Shown in pieces: positions 31,867 through 40,273 of a DNA stretch of 64,000 bases. Under the pieces are notes generated by a model, which worked only from the letters and a program-made list of their open reading frames with translations, did no database searches and was not told the origin of the DNA. The stretch is taken from assembly GCA_019240115.1 (NCBI GenBank), contig JAFAYV010000011.1, positions 114,032-178,031 of the forward strand. The letters run 5' to 3'. This DNA is from Solirubrobacterales bacterium (GTDB lineage: Bacteria > Actinomycetota > Thermoleophilia > Solirubrobacterales > Solirubrobacteraceae). Positions within the stretch are counted from its first letter, which is position 1. Each line of letters starts with the position of its first letter. Position numbers and translations under genes: made by a program.

Positions 31867-32640
31867 ATGGGCCCGCTGCCCTTCGCGACGGTCGGGGCCG
31901 GGCCACCGGCGGTGGTGCTGGCCGGGCTGACCCCGACGACGGGGTTCGACGGGCGCTGGTCGGTCCTGCTCACCCTCGGACCGATGACCTCGCTGGCCGA
32001 CCGGCGGCGGCTGGTGGCGTTCAACCGCCGGCCGGGCCTGCCGCGCGGGTCGACGATGGCGACGATCGCCGCCGAGCACGCCGACGCGCTGCGCGCCGGG
32101 CTCGGCGCGCCGGTCGACGTCATCGGGCTCTCCACCGGAGGCAGCATCGCTCAGCAGCTCGCCGCCGACCATCCCGACGTCGTCCGCCGCCTCGTGCTCG
32201 TCAGCACCGCGTGCCGGCTCAGCGCGGTCGGCCGCGCCGATCAGCGCCGGGTCGCGGCGCGCATCCGCGCCGGCGCCCAACGGCAGGCGCTCGCGCTCGT
32301 CTGCTCCGATCTCGTCCCCACGCGCACGGGACGCCTGTCCGCGGCGGCCATCGGCTGGCTGCTGGGGCCGGCGCTCGTCGGCAACCACCGCGACCTCGAC
32401 GACATGGCCACGACGATCGAGGCCGAGGACACCTTCGATCTGGCGCGCTGCGCCCGGCCGGTCTCGGCGCCCACGCTCATCCTCGCGGGCGGCGACGACC
32501 GCTTCTATCCGCCGGCGCTGCTTCGCGAGACCGCCGAGCTGATCGCGGACAGCGAGCTGCGGGTGTTCCCGGGCCGCGGACACGTGACGGTCATGAGCGA
32601 TCGCGGCTTCTTGCCGGCGCTGACGCGCTTTCTCGAGTGA
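31867..32640 (+). CDS. Alpha/beta-fold hydrolase
   Basis: A 257-residue soluble hydrolase. The nucleophile elbow is VIGLSTGGSIAQQLAADHPD, in which Ser replaces the more usual SxGG context (GLSTGGS). The acid is in LILAGGDDRFYPP and the His in VFPGRGHVTVM. It is close to single-domain esterases of the alpha/beta-hydrolase 1 family; no substrate can be named. ATG 31867 has GGGGG upstream and is preferred to GTG 31846. It begins shortly after the LysRS-MprF stop and is probably cotranscribed. Confidence 0.8.
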   Translation: MGPLPFATVGAGPPAVVLAGLTPTTGFDGRWSVLLTLGPMTSLADRRRLVAFNRRPGLPRGSTMATIAAEHADALRAGLGAPVDVIGLSTGGSIAQQLAADHPDVVRRLVLVSTACRLSAVGRADQRRVAARIRAGAQRQALALVCSDLVPTRTGRLSAAAIGWLLGPALVGNHRDLDDMATTIEAEDTFDLARCARPVSAPTLILAGGDDRFYPPALLRETAELIADSELRVFPGRGHVTVMSDRGFLPALTRFLE

Positions 32641-32647
32641 CCGCGAG

Positions 32648-34138
32648 TCAGTGTGCTCGAGAGGCGCCGGTCACGCCGGCCTCCGTCAGCCGCACCCGAT
32701 CGCGGCCCTCGGCCTTGGCCTGGTAGAGGGCCTGGTCGGCGCGCAGGACCAACGCCTCGGGGGATTCGGGTGGTCGCTGGACCGCGATGCCGGCCGAGCA
32801 GGTGGTGCCGGACGTCATCGCGCCGCGCAGGCGGTCGACGACGGCGTGCGCCACACTGCGGTCGCAGTCCGGCAGCAGAAGCCCGAATTCCTCGCCCCCG
32901 ATGCGGCCGAGGAAGTCGCCCGTGCGCAGCTGGTCGCGCCAGACAGCAGCCGTGTGCTTGAGCAGACGGTCACCGGCAGGGTGGCCGTGGGCGTCGTTGA
33001 ACTGCTTGAAGTGGTCGAGATCGAGGATCGCGACTGCGGCGTTGCCCTTGGCCGCCGAGAGCTCGGTGAGACGCTGTTCCCACGCCCGGCGGTTGGGAAG
33101 CCCGGTCAGGGCGTCGGTGAGCGCCTCGTCGCTGAGGTGGGTGATGGCATCCGCACGGGAGATGACGGCGGCGACCTCGTGGGCGAGCAGGGAGACGACG
33201 GTCGCGCGAGGACCCTCCGCGCGGACGTGGTCGGGCCAGCTGACGGCGAGCACGCCCAGTACGGCATCTCCGCGCAGCAGCGGCTGGTAGAGCACGGAGC
33301 TGGGCCGGCCGGCGGCGATCCACAGTTCGATCAGTCCGATACGCGCCTGCACGTTCTCGGTGTTCAGGATCGGCTGCCTCGAGTCCAGGCTCTGGTAGGC
33401 GGCACTGCGGCGCTCGACCACGAGTTCTCGGCCGTCGAGCTCGATACCTGCGGCGGCGGTGCACACGAGCTCATTCGTCGGCTCCCTGGGCTCGAAGAGC
33501 AGCGCCGACCTGGCGCTGCCGATCCTCATGACGGCCTCGCACGCGTCGCTACGCGGCTGCGGGCTGTCGAACAGGCCGTGGACCACCTCGCTGACCTGCT
33601 CGAGCATCTGCTCGCGGAGCCGGGCTTCGCCGGCCTCGTGGCGCGACCTGCCAACGAGCCGCTGGGTCGTCAGCCCGATGATCGCATCTACCGAGACGGC
33701 CAGCAGGACCGTTCGGTACTGCGACGTCGGGTATCCGGGAGCTCCGACGACCCAGATCGGCACGAGGAAGAACAGGGCCACCGCGGCCAGCACGATCCCG
33801 AGATCGCGCCGCGAGCGGCTGTAGAGCGCGGTCTGGAACACCGGCAGGATCGCGAGCGCCCCTGCCCCGGAGGGGATTCCGCCTCCGGCATCGCGCAGGA
33901 GTCCCGCCGCGGCCAGGATCAGCAACGAACTGGGCACCACCGCCAGCCACACGTGACGGCGGGTGATGATCGCGCCGAACGCGACCGATCCCGCGGTCAT
34001 CGCCAAACCGAGCGACAGCCAGTACTCCCACCAGGTGACCGAGGACCCCACGAGCACCGCGATCCACGCCAGACAGCATGCAGCGGCGAACGGCGCGGTA
34101 CGCGCCGCCGCCGTCGCCGCTCCGCGCTGCGGTCTCAT
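32648..34138 (-). CDS. Membrane diguanylate cyclase (GGEEF)
   Basis: A 496-residue protein that would make c-di-GMP. The N-terminal 170 residues contain about six hydrophobic helices; a GAF-like segment follows (about 195-335, ALLFEPREPTNELVCTAAAG to QPLLRGDAVLGVLAVSWPD). The GGDEF domain starts DALTGLPNRRAWEQRLTELS and has the active signature GRIGGEEFGLLL. The substrate-binding Asn and Asp (DLDHFKQFNDAHGHPAGD) are intact, so catalysis is expected. No clear RxxD inhibitory site is visible before the signature (VWRDQL is near). ATG 34138 has AAGG upstream. The gene is divergent from the GAF-GGDEF-EAL gene at 34265. Confidence 0.9.
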   Translation of the reverse strand: MRPQRGAATAAARTAPFAAACCLAWIAVLVGSSVTWWEYWLSLGLAMTAGSVAFGAIITRRHVWLAVVPSSLLILAAAGLLRDAGGGIPSGAGALAILPVFQTALYSRSRRDLGIVLAAVALFFLVPIWVVGAPGYPTSQYRTVLLAVSVDAIIGLTTQRLVGRSRHEAGEARLREQMLEQVSEVVHGLFDSPQPRSDACEAVMRIGSARSALLFEPREPTNELVCTAAAGIELDGRELVVERRSAAYQSLDSRQPILNTENVQARIGLIELWIAAGRPSSVLYQPLLRGDAVLGVLAVSWPDHVRAEGPRATVVSLLAHEVAAVISRADAITHLSDEALTDALTGLPNRRAWEQRLTELSAAKGNAAVAILDLDHFKQFNDAHGHPAGDRLLKHTAAVWRDQLRTGDFLGRIGGEEFGLLLPDCDRSVAHAVVDRLRGAMTSGTTCSAGIAVQRPPESPEALVLRADQALYQAKAEGRDRVRLTEAGVTGASRAH

Positions 34139-34264
34139 GGGGACCTTTTCGGCGTCTCGGAGGACAACCTGTAGTCCGCGCGCCGGCCGCTGGACGTCGA
34201 GGTGGCTCTCTGACCCCTCTGGCCCACAGCTAAAGAGAGACTGAGCGGCAGTCGATACGGTCAC

Positions 34265-36073
34265 ATGTTCGACACGTCGAGTCTGCCCGTCAGCGGACAG
34301 TTCGAGGCGATCCACGACGGGGCTCGGATCTCAGCTCTGCGCGATCTCGGACTTCTCGATGACGCCGCTATGCAGCCGTTCGACCACCTCATGCGCCTGA
34401 CGACCGCGGCGCTCGGGGTCCCCGTGGCGCTGGTGTCCCTGGTGGAAACCAGACGGCAGGTCTTCGCCGGTCAGCATGGTCTGACCGGAGAGTGGGCACG
34501 GACGCGGCAGACGCCGCTGAGTCATTCCTTCTGCCAATACGCGGTGGCGACCCGACAGCCGTTCGTGGTTTCCGACGCGCATCACGATCCGCGGGTGGCT
34601 GACCATCTCGCCGTCCGCGACCTGGGGGTGATCGCCTACGCCGGGATGCCGTTGGTGCTGCGCGACGGCAGCGCGGTCGGCGCGCTCTGCGCCATCGATA
34701 AACGCCGGCGCGAATGGACCGCAGCCGAGCTCGTGCTGCTCAAGGACATATCCCATGCCGTCGCCGAGATCCTCGACCTGCGCGCCGCCGTGGCTCGGGA
34801 GGGTCTCTATGACCGCCTCACCGGCCTCCCGAACCGTTCGCTGCTGGTCGCGCACGCCGAGCAGCTCATGCATCGACAGAGTGGACGCGACCGCCTGGTC
34901 GCGATGTGCGTGGGAATCGATGACTTCACCGAGATCAACCAAGCGCTGGGGGCCGACAGCGCCGACGCGGTCCTGCGGGCGGCTGGCGAGAGGCTGGCCG
35001 GCTCGTTGCGCGCCGGTGACATCCTCGGCCGCCTCCGCGGGGACATCTTCACGATTCTGGCCGAGCACATCGAGGACCAACGCGGAGCGTTCGCGCTTGC
35101 GGGCCGGGTCCGGGCCGCGCTGTCAGACAGTCCGCTTCAGATCGGAGATGAACGACTCTCGGTGTCGGCCACGATCGGCATCGCGATCGCCAACGAGTGT
35201 TCGAAGGCGGGCGATCTGATCAGCGAGTCGGCCAGCGCGATGCGCCACGCCAAGCAACATCACACCCGAACCCGGATCGCTGAGCACAGCTGGGGCCGCC
35301 TGGCCGCCAGTCAGCTCAGGCTTCGCGAGGCGCTCCGTGGCGCGCTCGCGCGCGAAGAGATCCGGGCCGTGTTCCAGCCGATCGTCGACCTCGAGACCGG
35401 GACGGTGCGGGGCTACGAGACCATCGCGCGCTGGCAGCACCCGGAGCTGGGCGACGTCAGGCCCGATCAGTTCATCGGCGTCGCCGAGACGACCGCGGAC
35501 ATCATCGCGATCGGGAGGTTCATCCTTGACCAGGGGTGTGAGCAGGTCGCCCGATGGCGCGACGCGGGAGCGGCCGACCTGGTCGTGACGGTCAATCTCG
35601 CGCCCCTGCAGCTCGAGCAGCCCAACCTGACCGACGTCGTCGACGGCATCCTGAGGCGCGCCGGCCTGCCGGCCACCGCGCTCATCCTGGAGATCACCGA
35701 GCGGGTCCTGCTGAAGGGCGAGGCCATCGAGCTCGAAAACCTCGTCGGGTTACGCCGACTTGGGGTGCGGATCGCGCTCGACGACTTCGGCACCGGCTAC
35801 TCGGCGCTGGGCTACCTCAAGCGGTTTCCGATCGACATGATCAAGATCGACCGCTCCTTCATCCGCGGCATGGAGGACGAGCGGGCCGACACCGCGCTCA
35901 TCCAGGCGATCCTCGCCATGGCGAACGGCATGAATATCGACCTCGTCGCCGAGGGCATCGAGACGCCGGGCCAGCGACAGCTGCTACGCCTCCTCGGCTG
36001 CCGGTACGGCCAGGGCTTCCTGTTCGCAAGACCGGCGCCCGCCGCCGATCTCGACCCCGCGGCGACGTTCTGA
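34265..36073 (+). CDS. GAF-GGDEF-EAL protein, likely c-di-GMP phosphodiesterase
   Basis: A 602-residue soluble protein. Residues about 20-170 are a GAF sensor (TPLSHSFCQYAVATRQPFVV, DGSAVGALCAID). The GGDEF module (about 176-340) starts YDRLTGLPNRSLL but its signature is GRLRGDIFTIL, so the GG is lost and it is probably catalytically dead. The EAL module (350-590) has GYETIARWQHPELGDVRPDQ (catalytic Glu, EAL as ETI), VNLAPLQLEQP, LEITERVLL, DDFGTGYSALGYL and KIDRSFIRGM, so metal and substrate residues are present. Phosphodiesterase activity is therefore more likely. The ATG has no strong SD. It is divergent from the diguanylate cyclase, which suggests an antagonistic pair. Confidence 0.9.
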   Translation: MFDTSSLPVSGQFEAIHDGARISALRDLGLLDDAAMQPFDHLMRLTTAALGVPVALVSLVETRRQVFAGQHGLTGEWARTRQTPLSHSFCQYAVATRQPFVVSDAHHDPRVADHLAVRDLGVIAYAGMPLVLRDGSAVGALCAIDKRRREWTAAELVLLKDISHAVAEILDLRAAVAREGLYDRLTGLPNRSLLVAHAEQLMHRQSGRDRLVAMCVGIDDFTEINQALGADSADAVLRAAGERLAGSLRAGDILGRLRGDIFTILAEHIEDQRGAFALAGRVRAALSDSPLQIGDERLSVSATIGIAIANECSKAGDLISESASAMRHAKQHHTRTRIAEHSWGRLAASQLRLREALRGALAREEIRAVFQPIVDLETGTVRGYETIARWQHPELGDVRPDQFIGVAETTADIIAIGRFILDQGCEQVARWRDAGAADLVVTVNLAPLQLEQPNLTDVVDGILRRAGLPATALILEITERVLLKGEAIELENLVGLRRLGVRIALDDFGTGYSALGYLKRFPIDMIKIDRSFIRGMEDERADTALIQAILAMANGMNIDLVAEGIETPGQRQLLRLLGCRYGQGFLFARPAPAADLDPAATF

Positions 36074-36148
36074 TCGGGCGACGCCCGGCGCGCCCCCCGA
36101 GGCTCGCGGGCGGCGAGCGGCTGCCGCCTCAGGACATCGCGCGCCGAC

Positions 36149-36282
36149 GCGATCGGGGTCGGCATCGGCCTGAGCGCGATCCGACCGGATACGCGAACGT
36201 TCGGCGCGTGGTTCGGTGCCGTCGACAGCGCCTGTACGCGGCCAAGAGGGCCGGTCGCAGCCAGGTGCACACGGCCGCGACC
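36149..36282 (+). pseudogene. C-terminal remnant of a GGDEF domain with one lost base
   Basis: The translation AIGVGIGLSAIRPDTRTFGA (then WFGAVDSA) in one frame and LYAAKRAGRSQVHTAA in the next frame join to give the end of a GGDEF domain, SIGVxxS...ADxALYxAKxxGRxxV. Inserting one C at GCC|TGT would restore a continuous frame. The front two thirds of the domain are absent. It lies just after the intact GAF-GGDEF-EAL gene and may be the end of a lost neighbour. Confidence 0.65.
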
Positions 36283-36329
36283 ATCCGCGCCGTCCCAGAG
36301 CCCCGAGACGTCTCACCACCGGCGGTGCG

Positions 36330-37010
36330 TCACACCACCGGCTCGCTCGGAGTCGCCGACGGCCAGTCCGCATCGCCGTCGCAGAGGCAGTAGGGGCACA
36401 CGAGCTCGACGCCGCGCGCGACGTCCCACCCCTGCTCGAAGCGGTCGCGGGGCGCGGGATCCCCGCAACGATTGCACTGCAGCGAGTCTCGTCCAGGCCC
36501 GGCTTCGCAACCGAGCAACTGGTCGAGAGACACGCCGAACCAGGCCGCCATCGCCTGGGCCTTGTCTCGCTGGGGCACGCCGCCGCTCTCCCAGATCCCC
36601 AGCTCCTGAGTGCTGACCCCCAACCCGCCGGCGAGCCGTTCGAGGCTCATCCCGGCTCGACGCCGCAGCCGACGGATCTGGTTCGGCTCGACGCCGACCC
36701 GGTCAAACGCCGACGCGGGGGTGCTCCAGAAGCCACGCGCCAGCGAGATCACCGGCCGACGGCGCAGCGGCACCCCCGGCAGCGGCCCGGCCGCGTTACG
36801 CAGGCCCATGCGCAGCGCCTGCTCGAGATGCTCGGGCGGATAGCCGCGGTTCTGCCACTTGGCGATGATGTCCTCGAGACCGAACAGCAGCTCAGCCTCA
36901 GAGTCCAGGTCGATCACGCATTGCTCACACCATCCTGACTGGTCCAGTCGGGCGGTGAAGACTGCGCAGCGTTGGCATTGCTCATCGATGGCGTTGGCGT
37001 TGCGGTTCAC
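36330..37010 (-). CDS. XRE-type HTH regulator flanked by two zinc-ribbon domains
   Basis: A 226-residue protein of unusual build. The N-terminus has CQRCAVFTARLDQSGWCEQC, a four-Cys zinc ribbon. A helical middle with RGYPPEHLEQALRMGLRNAA follows, and then a Cro/C1-type HTH (IRRLRRRAGMSLERLAGGLG to GVSTQELGIWESGGVP). The C-terminus has LQCNRCGDPAPRDRFEQGWD leading to LVCPYCLCDGDADW, a second four-Cys ribbon. It probably binds DNA; no target is known. GTG 37010 has a weak purine-rich region upstream (GAAGGGG). The gene is divergent from the GH6 glycosidase, which it may regulate. Confidence 0.8.
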   Translation of the reverse strand: MNRNANAIDEQCQRCAVFTARLDQSGWCEQCVIDLDSEAELLFGLEDIIAKWQNRGYPPEHLEQALRMGLRNAAGPLPGVPLRRRPVISLARGFWSTPASAFDRVGVEPNQIRRLRRRAGMSLERLAGGLGVSTQELGIWESGGVPQRDKAQAMAAWFGVSLDQLLGCEAGPGRDSLQCNRCGDPAPRDRFEQGWDVARGVELVCPYCLCDGDADWPSATPSEPVV

Positions 37011-37215
37011 GTGGGTGCCCCTTCTCGTGTGCTTGCCCAGGCGGCAACGGTCCGCAGGACGCAAACTTGCGCACCGGCCACCCAGGGGTGCGTTGCCGCC
37101 CCGCGGCGCGGTGCTCCCGACGAGCCAAACTCATACAAACGTCCAAGAACCCATGGTGCTCTGTATTCATGACTAAAGCCGCTGGGGCATCTCGGCCGAC
37201 GTTCGGAGCATGTCC

Positions 37216-38235
37216 ATGCTCGACTCGGCCGCGGGGGCGATCGCTCGATTGCTCGGGCTTGACCCTGCGACAATGTCGGTCAGCGAGCGCTGGGCGTCGT
37301 TCGCCGGCCAGCTCGCGCTCGGACCGCTGCACGACAAGCTGGCCGCCAACCCCGAGCTGGCCGGCCAGGTCCAGGAGCTCTCGCTGATCGCCAGCCAACC
37401 CGAGGCGCAGCGCATCTCTGACTCCTCGTGGGGCGGCAGTCCCAGCGGGATCTTTCAGCAGACCCAGAAGATCCTTTGCCAGAACATGAGCGCCGACCCG
37501 GGCACGATCCCGATCTTTAACACCTACTTCTTGCATCCGGCGCTCGGGGGCTGCCCGACCCCCGCCCAAGTCCGCGCCTACGACCCCTTGTTTCATCGGC
37601 GGGTCGACGCCATGGCGCGGGCCGTTGGCCGGCGACCGGCCGTGTTTCTGCTCGAGCTCGACGCGATCGGCTCCTCGAGCTGCGTCGAGAAGATGGGCGC
37701 GCTTCCCGAGTGGGAAGCTGATCTGCGCTATGAGATGAAGGCCATGCAATCGCTGCCGCACACGGTGGTCTACGTGGAGGGCGGCTACTCAGACTCGAAC
37801 TCCGTGCAATACACCGCCCGGGTCCTCAACGCCATCGGCGTCGACAGCATCCGCGGCTTCTTTACCAACGACACCCACCAGGCGTGGACGATCAACGAAG
37901 CGCGCTGGGCCACCGCCATCGCCCACAGGACGCACGGCGCACACTTCATCGTCGATACAGCCGACAACGGGCAGGGTCCGTTGCTCAACAGAGACCGCGT
38001 CAGGAACGGCAACGATGACCTCTGCAACCCTCCGGGTCGCGGCCTCGGGCCCCGCGACACCACCGACACCGGCTTTGCCTTTGCCGACGCCTGGATGTGG
38101 ACCCACCCGCCCGGCAACAGCAGCGGCTGTGGTGGCGGCCCGCCCGGGGGCGTGTTCTGGCCCGCACGTGCCGAGTCCGAAGCAGCCCGAGCCAACAGTC
38201 AGCTGGGACCCGGATTCCCCAGCGCCCCCTACTGA
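37216..38235 (+). CDS. GH6 family cellulase-like glycoside hydrolase
   Basis: A 339-residue GH6 enzyme, the family of endoglucanases and cellobiohydrolases that cut beta-1,4-glucan. The sequence RPAVFLLELDAIGSSSC carries the Asp in the first active loop, TVVYVEGGYSDS is the next strand, and HFIVDTADNGQGPLL carries the second Asp. CNPPGRGLGP and DAWMWTHPPGNSSGCGGG are the C-terminal signature of the family. The N-terminal 70 residues (LDSAAGAIARLLGLDPATMS) are not a signal peptide, although GH6 enzymes are normally secreted. GGAG at 37205-37208 is 7 bases before ATG 37216, favouring it over ATG 37210. It is divergent from the zinc-ribbon regulator. Confidence 0.88.
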   Translation: MLDSAAGAIARLLGLDPATMSVSERWASFAGQLALGPLHDKLAANPELAGQVQELSLIASQPEAQRISDSSWGGSPSGIFQQTQKILCQNMSADPGTIPIFNTYFLHPALGGCPTPAQVRAYDPLFHRRVDAMARAVGRRPAVFLLELDAIGSSSCVEKMGALPEWEADLRYEMKAMQSLPHTVVYVEGGYSDSNSVQYTARVLNAIGVDSIRGFFTNDTHQAWTINEARWATAIAHRTHGAHFIVDTADNGQGPLLNRDRVRNGNDDLCNPPGRGLGPRDTTDTGFAFADAWMWTHPPGNSSGCGGGPPGGVFWPARAESEAARANSQLGPGFPSAPY

Positions 38236-38417
38236 CGACAGGACCGTCTTCAAACAGGGCTCACCGGGGGCAGACCCCGCGTACGACGGCAATCACGGAA
38301 CGGGGTGACACATGTCGATCCCGATCAAGACGCTCGACCGACGGCGTTCCTCGTGGTTCAACCAACCCCGGCGGCTGACGGCCTCGTCGGCCCTTCGCGT
38401 GTCGACGTCTGGCAGCC

Positions 38418-38618
38418 TCAGCGAGGCTGGAGCATCCCTGTGAGGCCTCGCAGCTGAGCCCCGGTGATCCACCGCCGTCCGCTCCGGGTCCGGTTGTACT
38501 CGAACCAGCCATCGTCAGCCCATTGGCCGACCGTCTGGGGAGAGACTCCGAGCCACTGCGCGGCGCCGATGAACGTCAGGCCTATCTCGTTGAGCTCCGG
38601 TGGTGCGATCGCGGTCAT
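38418..38618 (-). CDS. Small HTH (MerR/excisionase-like) protein
   Basis: A 66-residue protein with a single winged HTH: LTFIGAAQWLGVSPQTVGQW is a MerR/excisionase-like helix-turn-helix, and WFEYNRTRSGRRWITGAQLR gives the wing and second helix. It would be a DNA-binding accessory factor or part of a mobile element, but there is no integrase. ATG 38618 has AGGAG at the right spacing. It converges on the GH6 gene. Confidence 0.7.
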   Translation of the reverse strand: MTAIAPPELNEIGLTFIGAAQWLGVSPQTVGQWADDGWFEYNRTRSGRRWITGAQLRGLTGMLQPR

Positions 38619-38753
38619 GTGCGCTCCTGTGCACGTTTTCGACGACACGGGGAGCTTCGGGAGGTTTGACCATTGAGGACGAGGAACGGCTGGAAAGGTC
38701 GATCATTCGTCCAGGTTCGGCCGATACGCCGGACGAACATCCGTCCACGCGGC

Positions 38754-38777
38754 AGCCGCCGCCGAACGACGGCGGCT
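38754..38777 (-). terminator. GC hairpin after the repeat-rich gene pair
   Basis: AGCCGCCG and CGGCGGCT (38754-38761 and 38770-38777) form an 8-bp stem with an 8-base loop, 20 bases downstream of the stop at 38798. No U tract follows. Confidence 0.5.
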
Positions 38778-38797
38778 GAAGTCGTGGACCCTCGGAG

Positions 38798-39463
38798 CTA
38801 GGTCGAGAGAATCCGCCGAAAGAAGGACCGATACCGCTGCAGGGCGACGCGCAGATCCTCGGTGGAGATGTCCTCGCCCCGGTCCCATTGCGCCTCGAGG
38901 CGTTCGCGCTCGGCGGCGAAGCCGTCGGCGAGTTGCTGCATCGCGTTGGCCACCAAGCCATCCGCCTCCTCGACCGCGGCTCGCGGCTCGTCGACGAATC
39001 GCGTCTGCACCTCGTCCCAGCGGCGCCGCAGCGTCGCGGTGGAATCGGCGGTGAGCAGCGGGTCGGGATCGTTCGCGACGGACCCCGACTCGGGCATCGC
39101 CGCCCCGGACTCGGCGGTTGCCGCCCCGGACTCGGCGGTTGCCGCCCTGGGCTCGGCGGTTGCCGCCCTGGGCTCGGCGGTCGTCGGCGCCGCGCTCTCC
39201 TCGGGAGCCACCGGCCGGGCGCTCGGCTCGGGAGCCACCGGCGCGGCGCTCGGCTCGGGAGCCACCGGCGCGGCGCTCTGCTTCCGGACCACCGCCCCGG
39301 CGCTCTGCTCCGGGGCCACCGGCCGGGCGCTCTGCTCGGGAGTCACCGGGCCGGCGCTCTCCTCGGCGCTTCCCGGCGCCGGGACGCTTGGCTCGGCCGC
39401 CGGATCGGCGGGCGAGGCGAGGTCGCGCGTGCTCAGGGTCTCTGCGTCTCGTTGCATGCTCAT
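38798..39463 (-). CDS. Repeat-rich protein with conserved C-terminal domain, paralogue of 39460
   Basis: A 221-residue protein of unknown function. Residues about 20-125 are low-complexity Pro/Ala/Glu/Ser: a set of 9-residue units of the SARPVAPEQ type followed by 7-residue AEPRAAT units. The last 90 residues are helical, with LRRRWDEVQTRFVDEPRAAV and EDISTEDLRVALQRYRSFFR, and match the C-terminal region of the upstream neighbour (RFVDEPEAAVGEA, STEQLRQSMVHFRALFDELL). The start ATG overlaps the stop of that gene (ATGA). There is no signal peptide or membrane segment. The low-complexity part is probably a spacer. Confidence 0.7.
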   Translation of the reverse strand: MSMQRDAETLSTRDLASPADPAAEPSVPAPGSAEESAGPVTPEQSARPVAPEQSAGAVVRKQSAAPVAPEPSAAPVAPEPSARPVAPEESAAPTTAEPRAATAEPRAATAESGAATAESGAAMPESGSVANDPDPLLTADSTATLRRRWDEVQTRFVDEPRAAVEEADGLVANAMQQLADGFAAERERLEAQWDRGEDISTEDLRVALQRYRSFFRRILST

Positions 39464-40044
39464 CGGCTCCTGTTCGTCGGCTCGGCAACCGAGCGCTGGT
39501 CATGAGGGTCAGGACGCGCGTCCTCGGGACCGAGCAGCTCGTCGAAGAGAGCTCGGAAGTGCACCATCGACTGACGCAACTGCTCGGTGCTCGCGCCGCC
39601 GTCCTGCGCCCGGACCGAGATGGCGTGCGCCTCCCGATAGTTATCGACCACGTCGGCGTGATCGACCGAGATGTCCGCGGCGCGCTGTTCGAAGTCGCCC
39701 TCGACGGGATAGCCGCGCTCGCGCATCACCTCCTGCACGAGCAAGTGCGCCTCGCCGACTGCGGCTTCGGGCTCGTCGACGAACCGTCGCTGGGTCGCGT
39801 GCCACCGCTGCGCGTAGCGGCGCTGTGCCGCGGGATCCAGGTCGCGGATCTCGAAGCTGTCGATGCGCTCGCGGCGCTCTCGCAGCTCCCGCTCGCCGGC
39901 CTGCTGGCCGTCGCGCTCGGCGACGACGCGGTCGTATTCGGGCCCGAACTCCCTTCTCAGCTGTCGCGTCCGCTGTTCGCGGACCGCGAACACCGCCACG
40001 ATGATCAACAGGACGACAATGACACCGACAAGCACCCACGTCAT
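39460..40044 (-). CDS. Membrane-anchored protein with the same helical domain
   Basis: A 194-residue protein. Residues 3-22 are a single membrane helix (VLVGVIVVLLIIVAVFAVRE), followed by a charged coiled segment (REQRTRQLRREFGPEYDRVV) and a helical domain: RRYAQRWHATQRRFVDEPEA and DGGASTEQLRQSMVHFRALF. Proteins of this build in actinobacteria are annotated only as hypothetical. It starts the two-gene unit with 38798. I infer that the membrane-bound and soluble paralogues interact or replace one another. Confidence 0.8.
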   Translation of the reverse strand: MTWVLVGVIVVLLIIVAVFAVREQRTRQLRREFGPEYDRVVAERDGQQAGERELRERRERIDSFEIRDLDPAAQRRYAQRWHATQRRFVDEPEAAVGEAHLLVQEVMRERGYPVEGDFEQRAADISVDHADVVDNYREAHAISVRAQDGGASTEQLRQSMVHFRALFDELLGPEDARPDPHDQRSVAEPTNRSR

Positions 40045-40273
40045 GCGCTTTCACCTCTCCGTGTGGCTTTCCCGAACCGCGCGGATGCGGCCCTATCAAG
40101 GAAGCTACCCCGGATCCGAGGTGGGACTCCTCATTGTCGTTACACGACGGACGTCCGCGCTCGGACATCCGCCGGAGCTCTGATCGGCGAGATAACGGTG
40201 CAAAGCCCGATGTCACCATGACACGGTTTCTAGGTGTGTCGGCGGCAAGCTCGGGCGTGACCCCGCGATGCGG

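Noticed and set aside
27535..32583. A 1682-residue open frame on the minus strand across the EamA and LysRS-MprF genes.
   Set aside because: It is antisense to two clear genes and its translation is an arginine/alanine/glutamate-rich mixture with no domains. Very high GC makes stop codons rare in the complementary frame.
38312..38443. A 43-residue plus-strand frame starting MSIPIKTLDRRRSSWFNQPR, with GGGG upstream.
   Set aside because: No conservation that I can recognise, and its end overlaps the HTH gene on the other strand; kept out as a likely chance frame.
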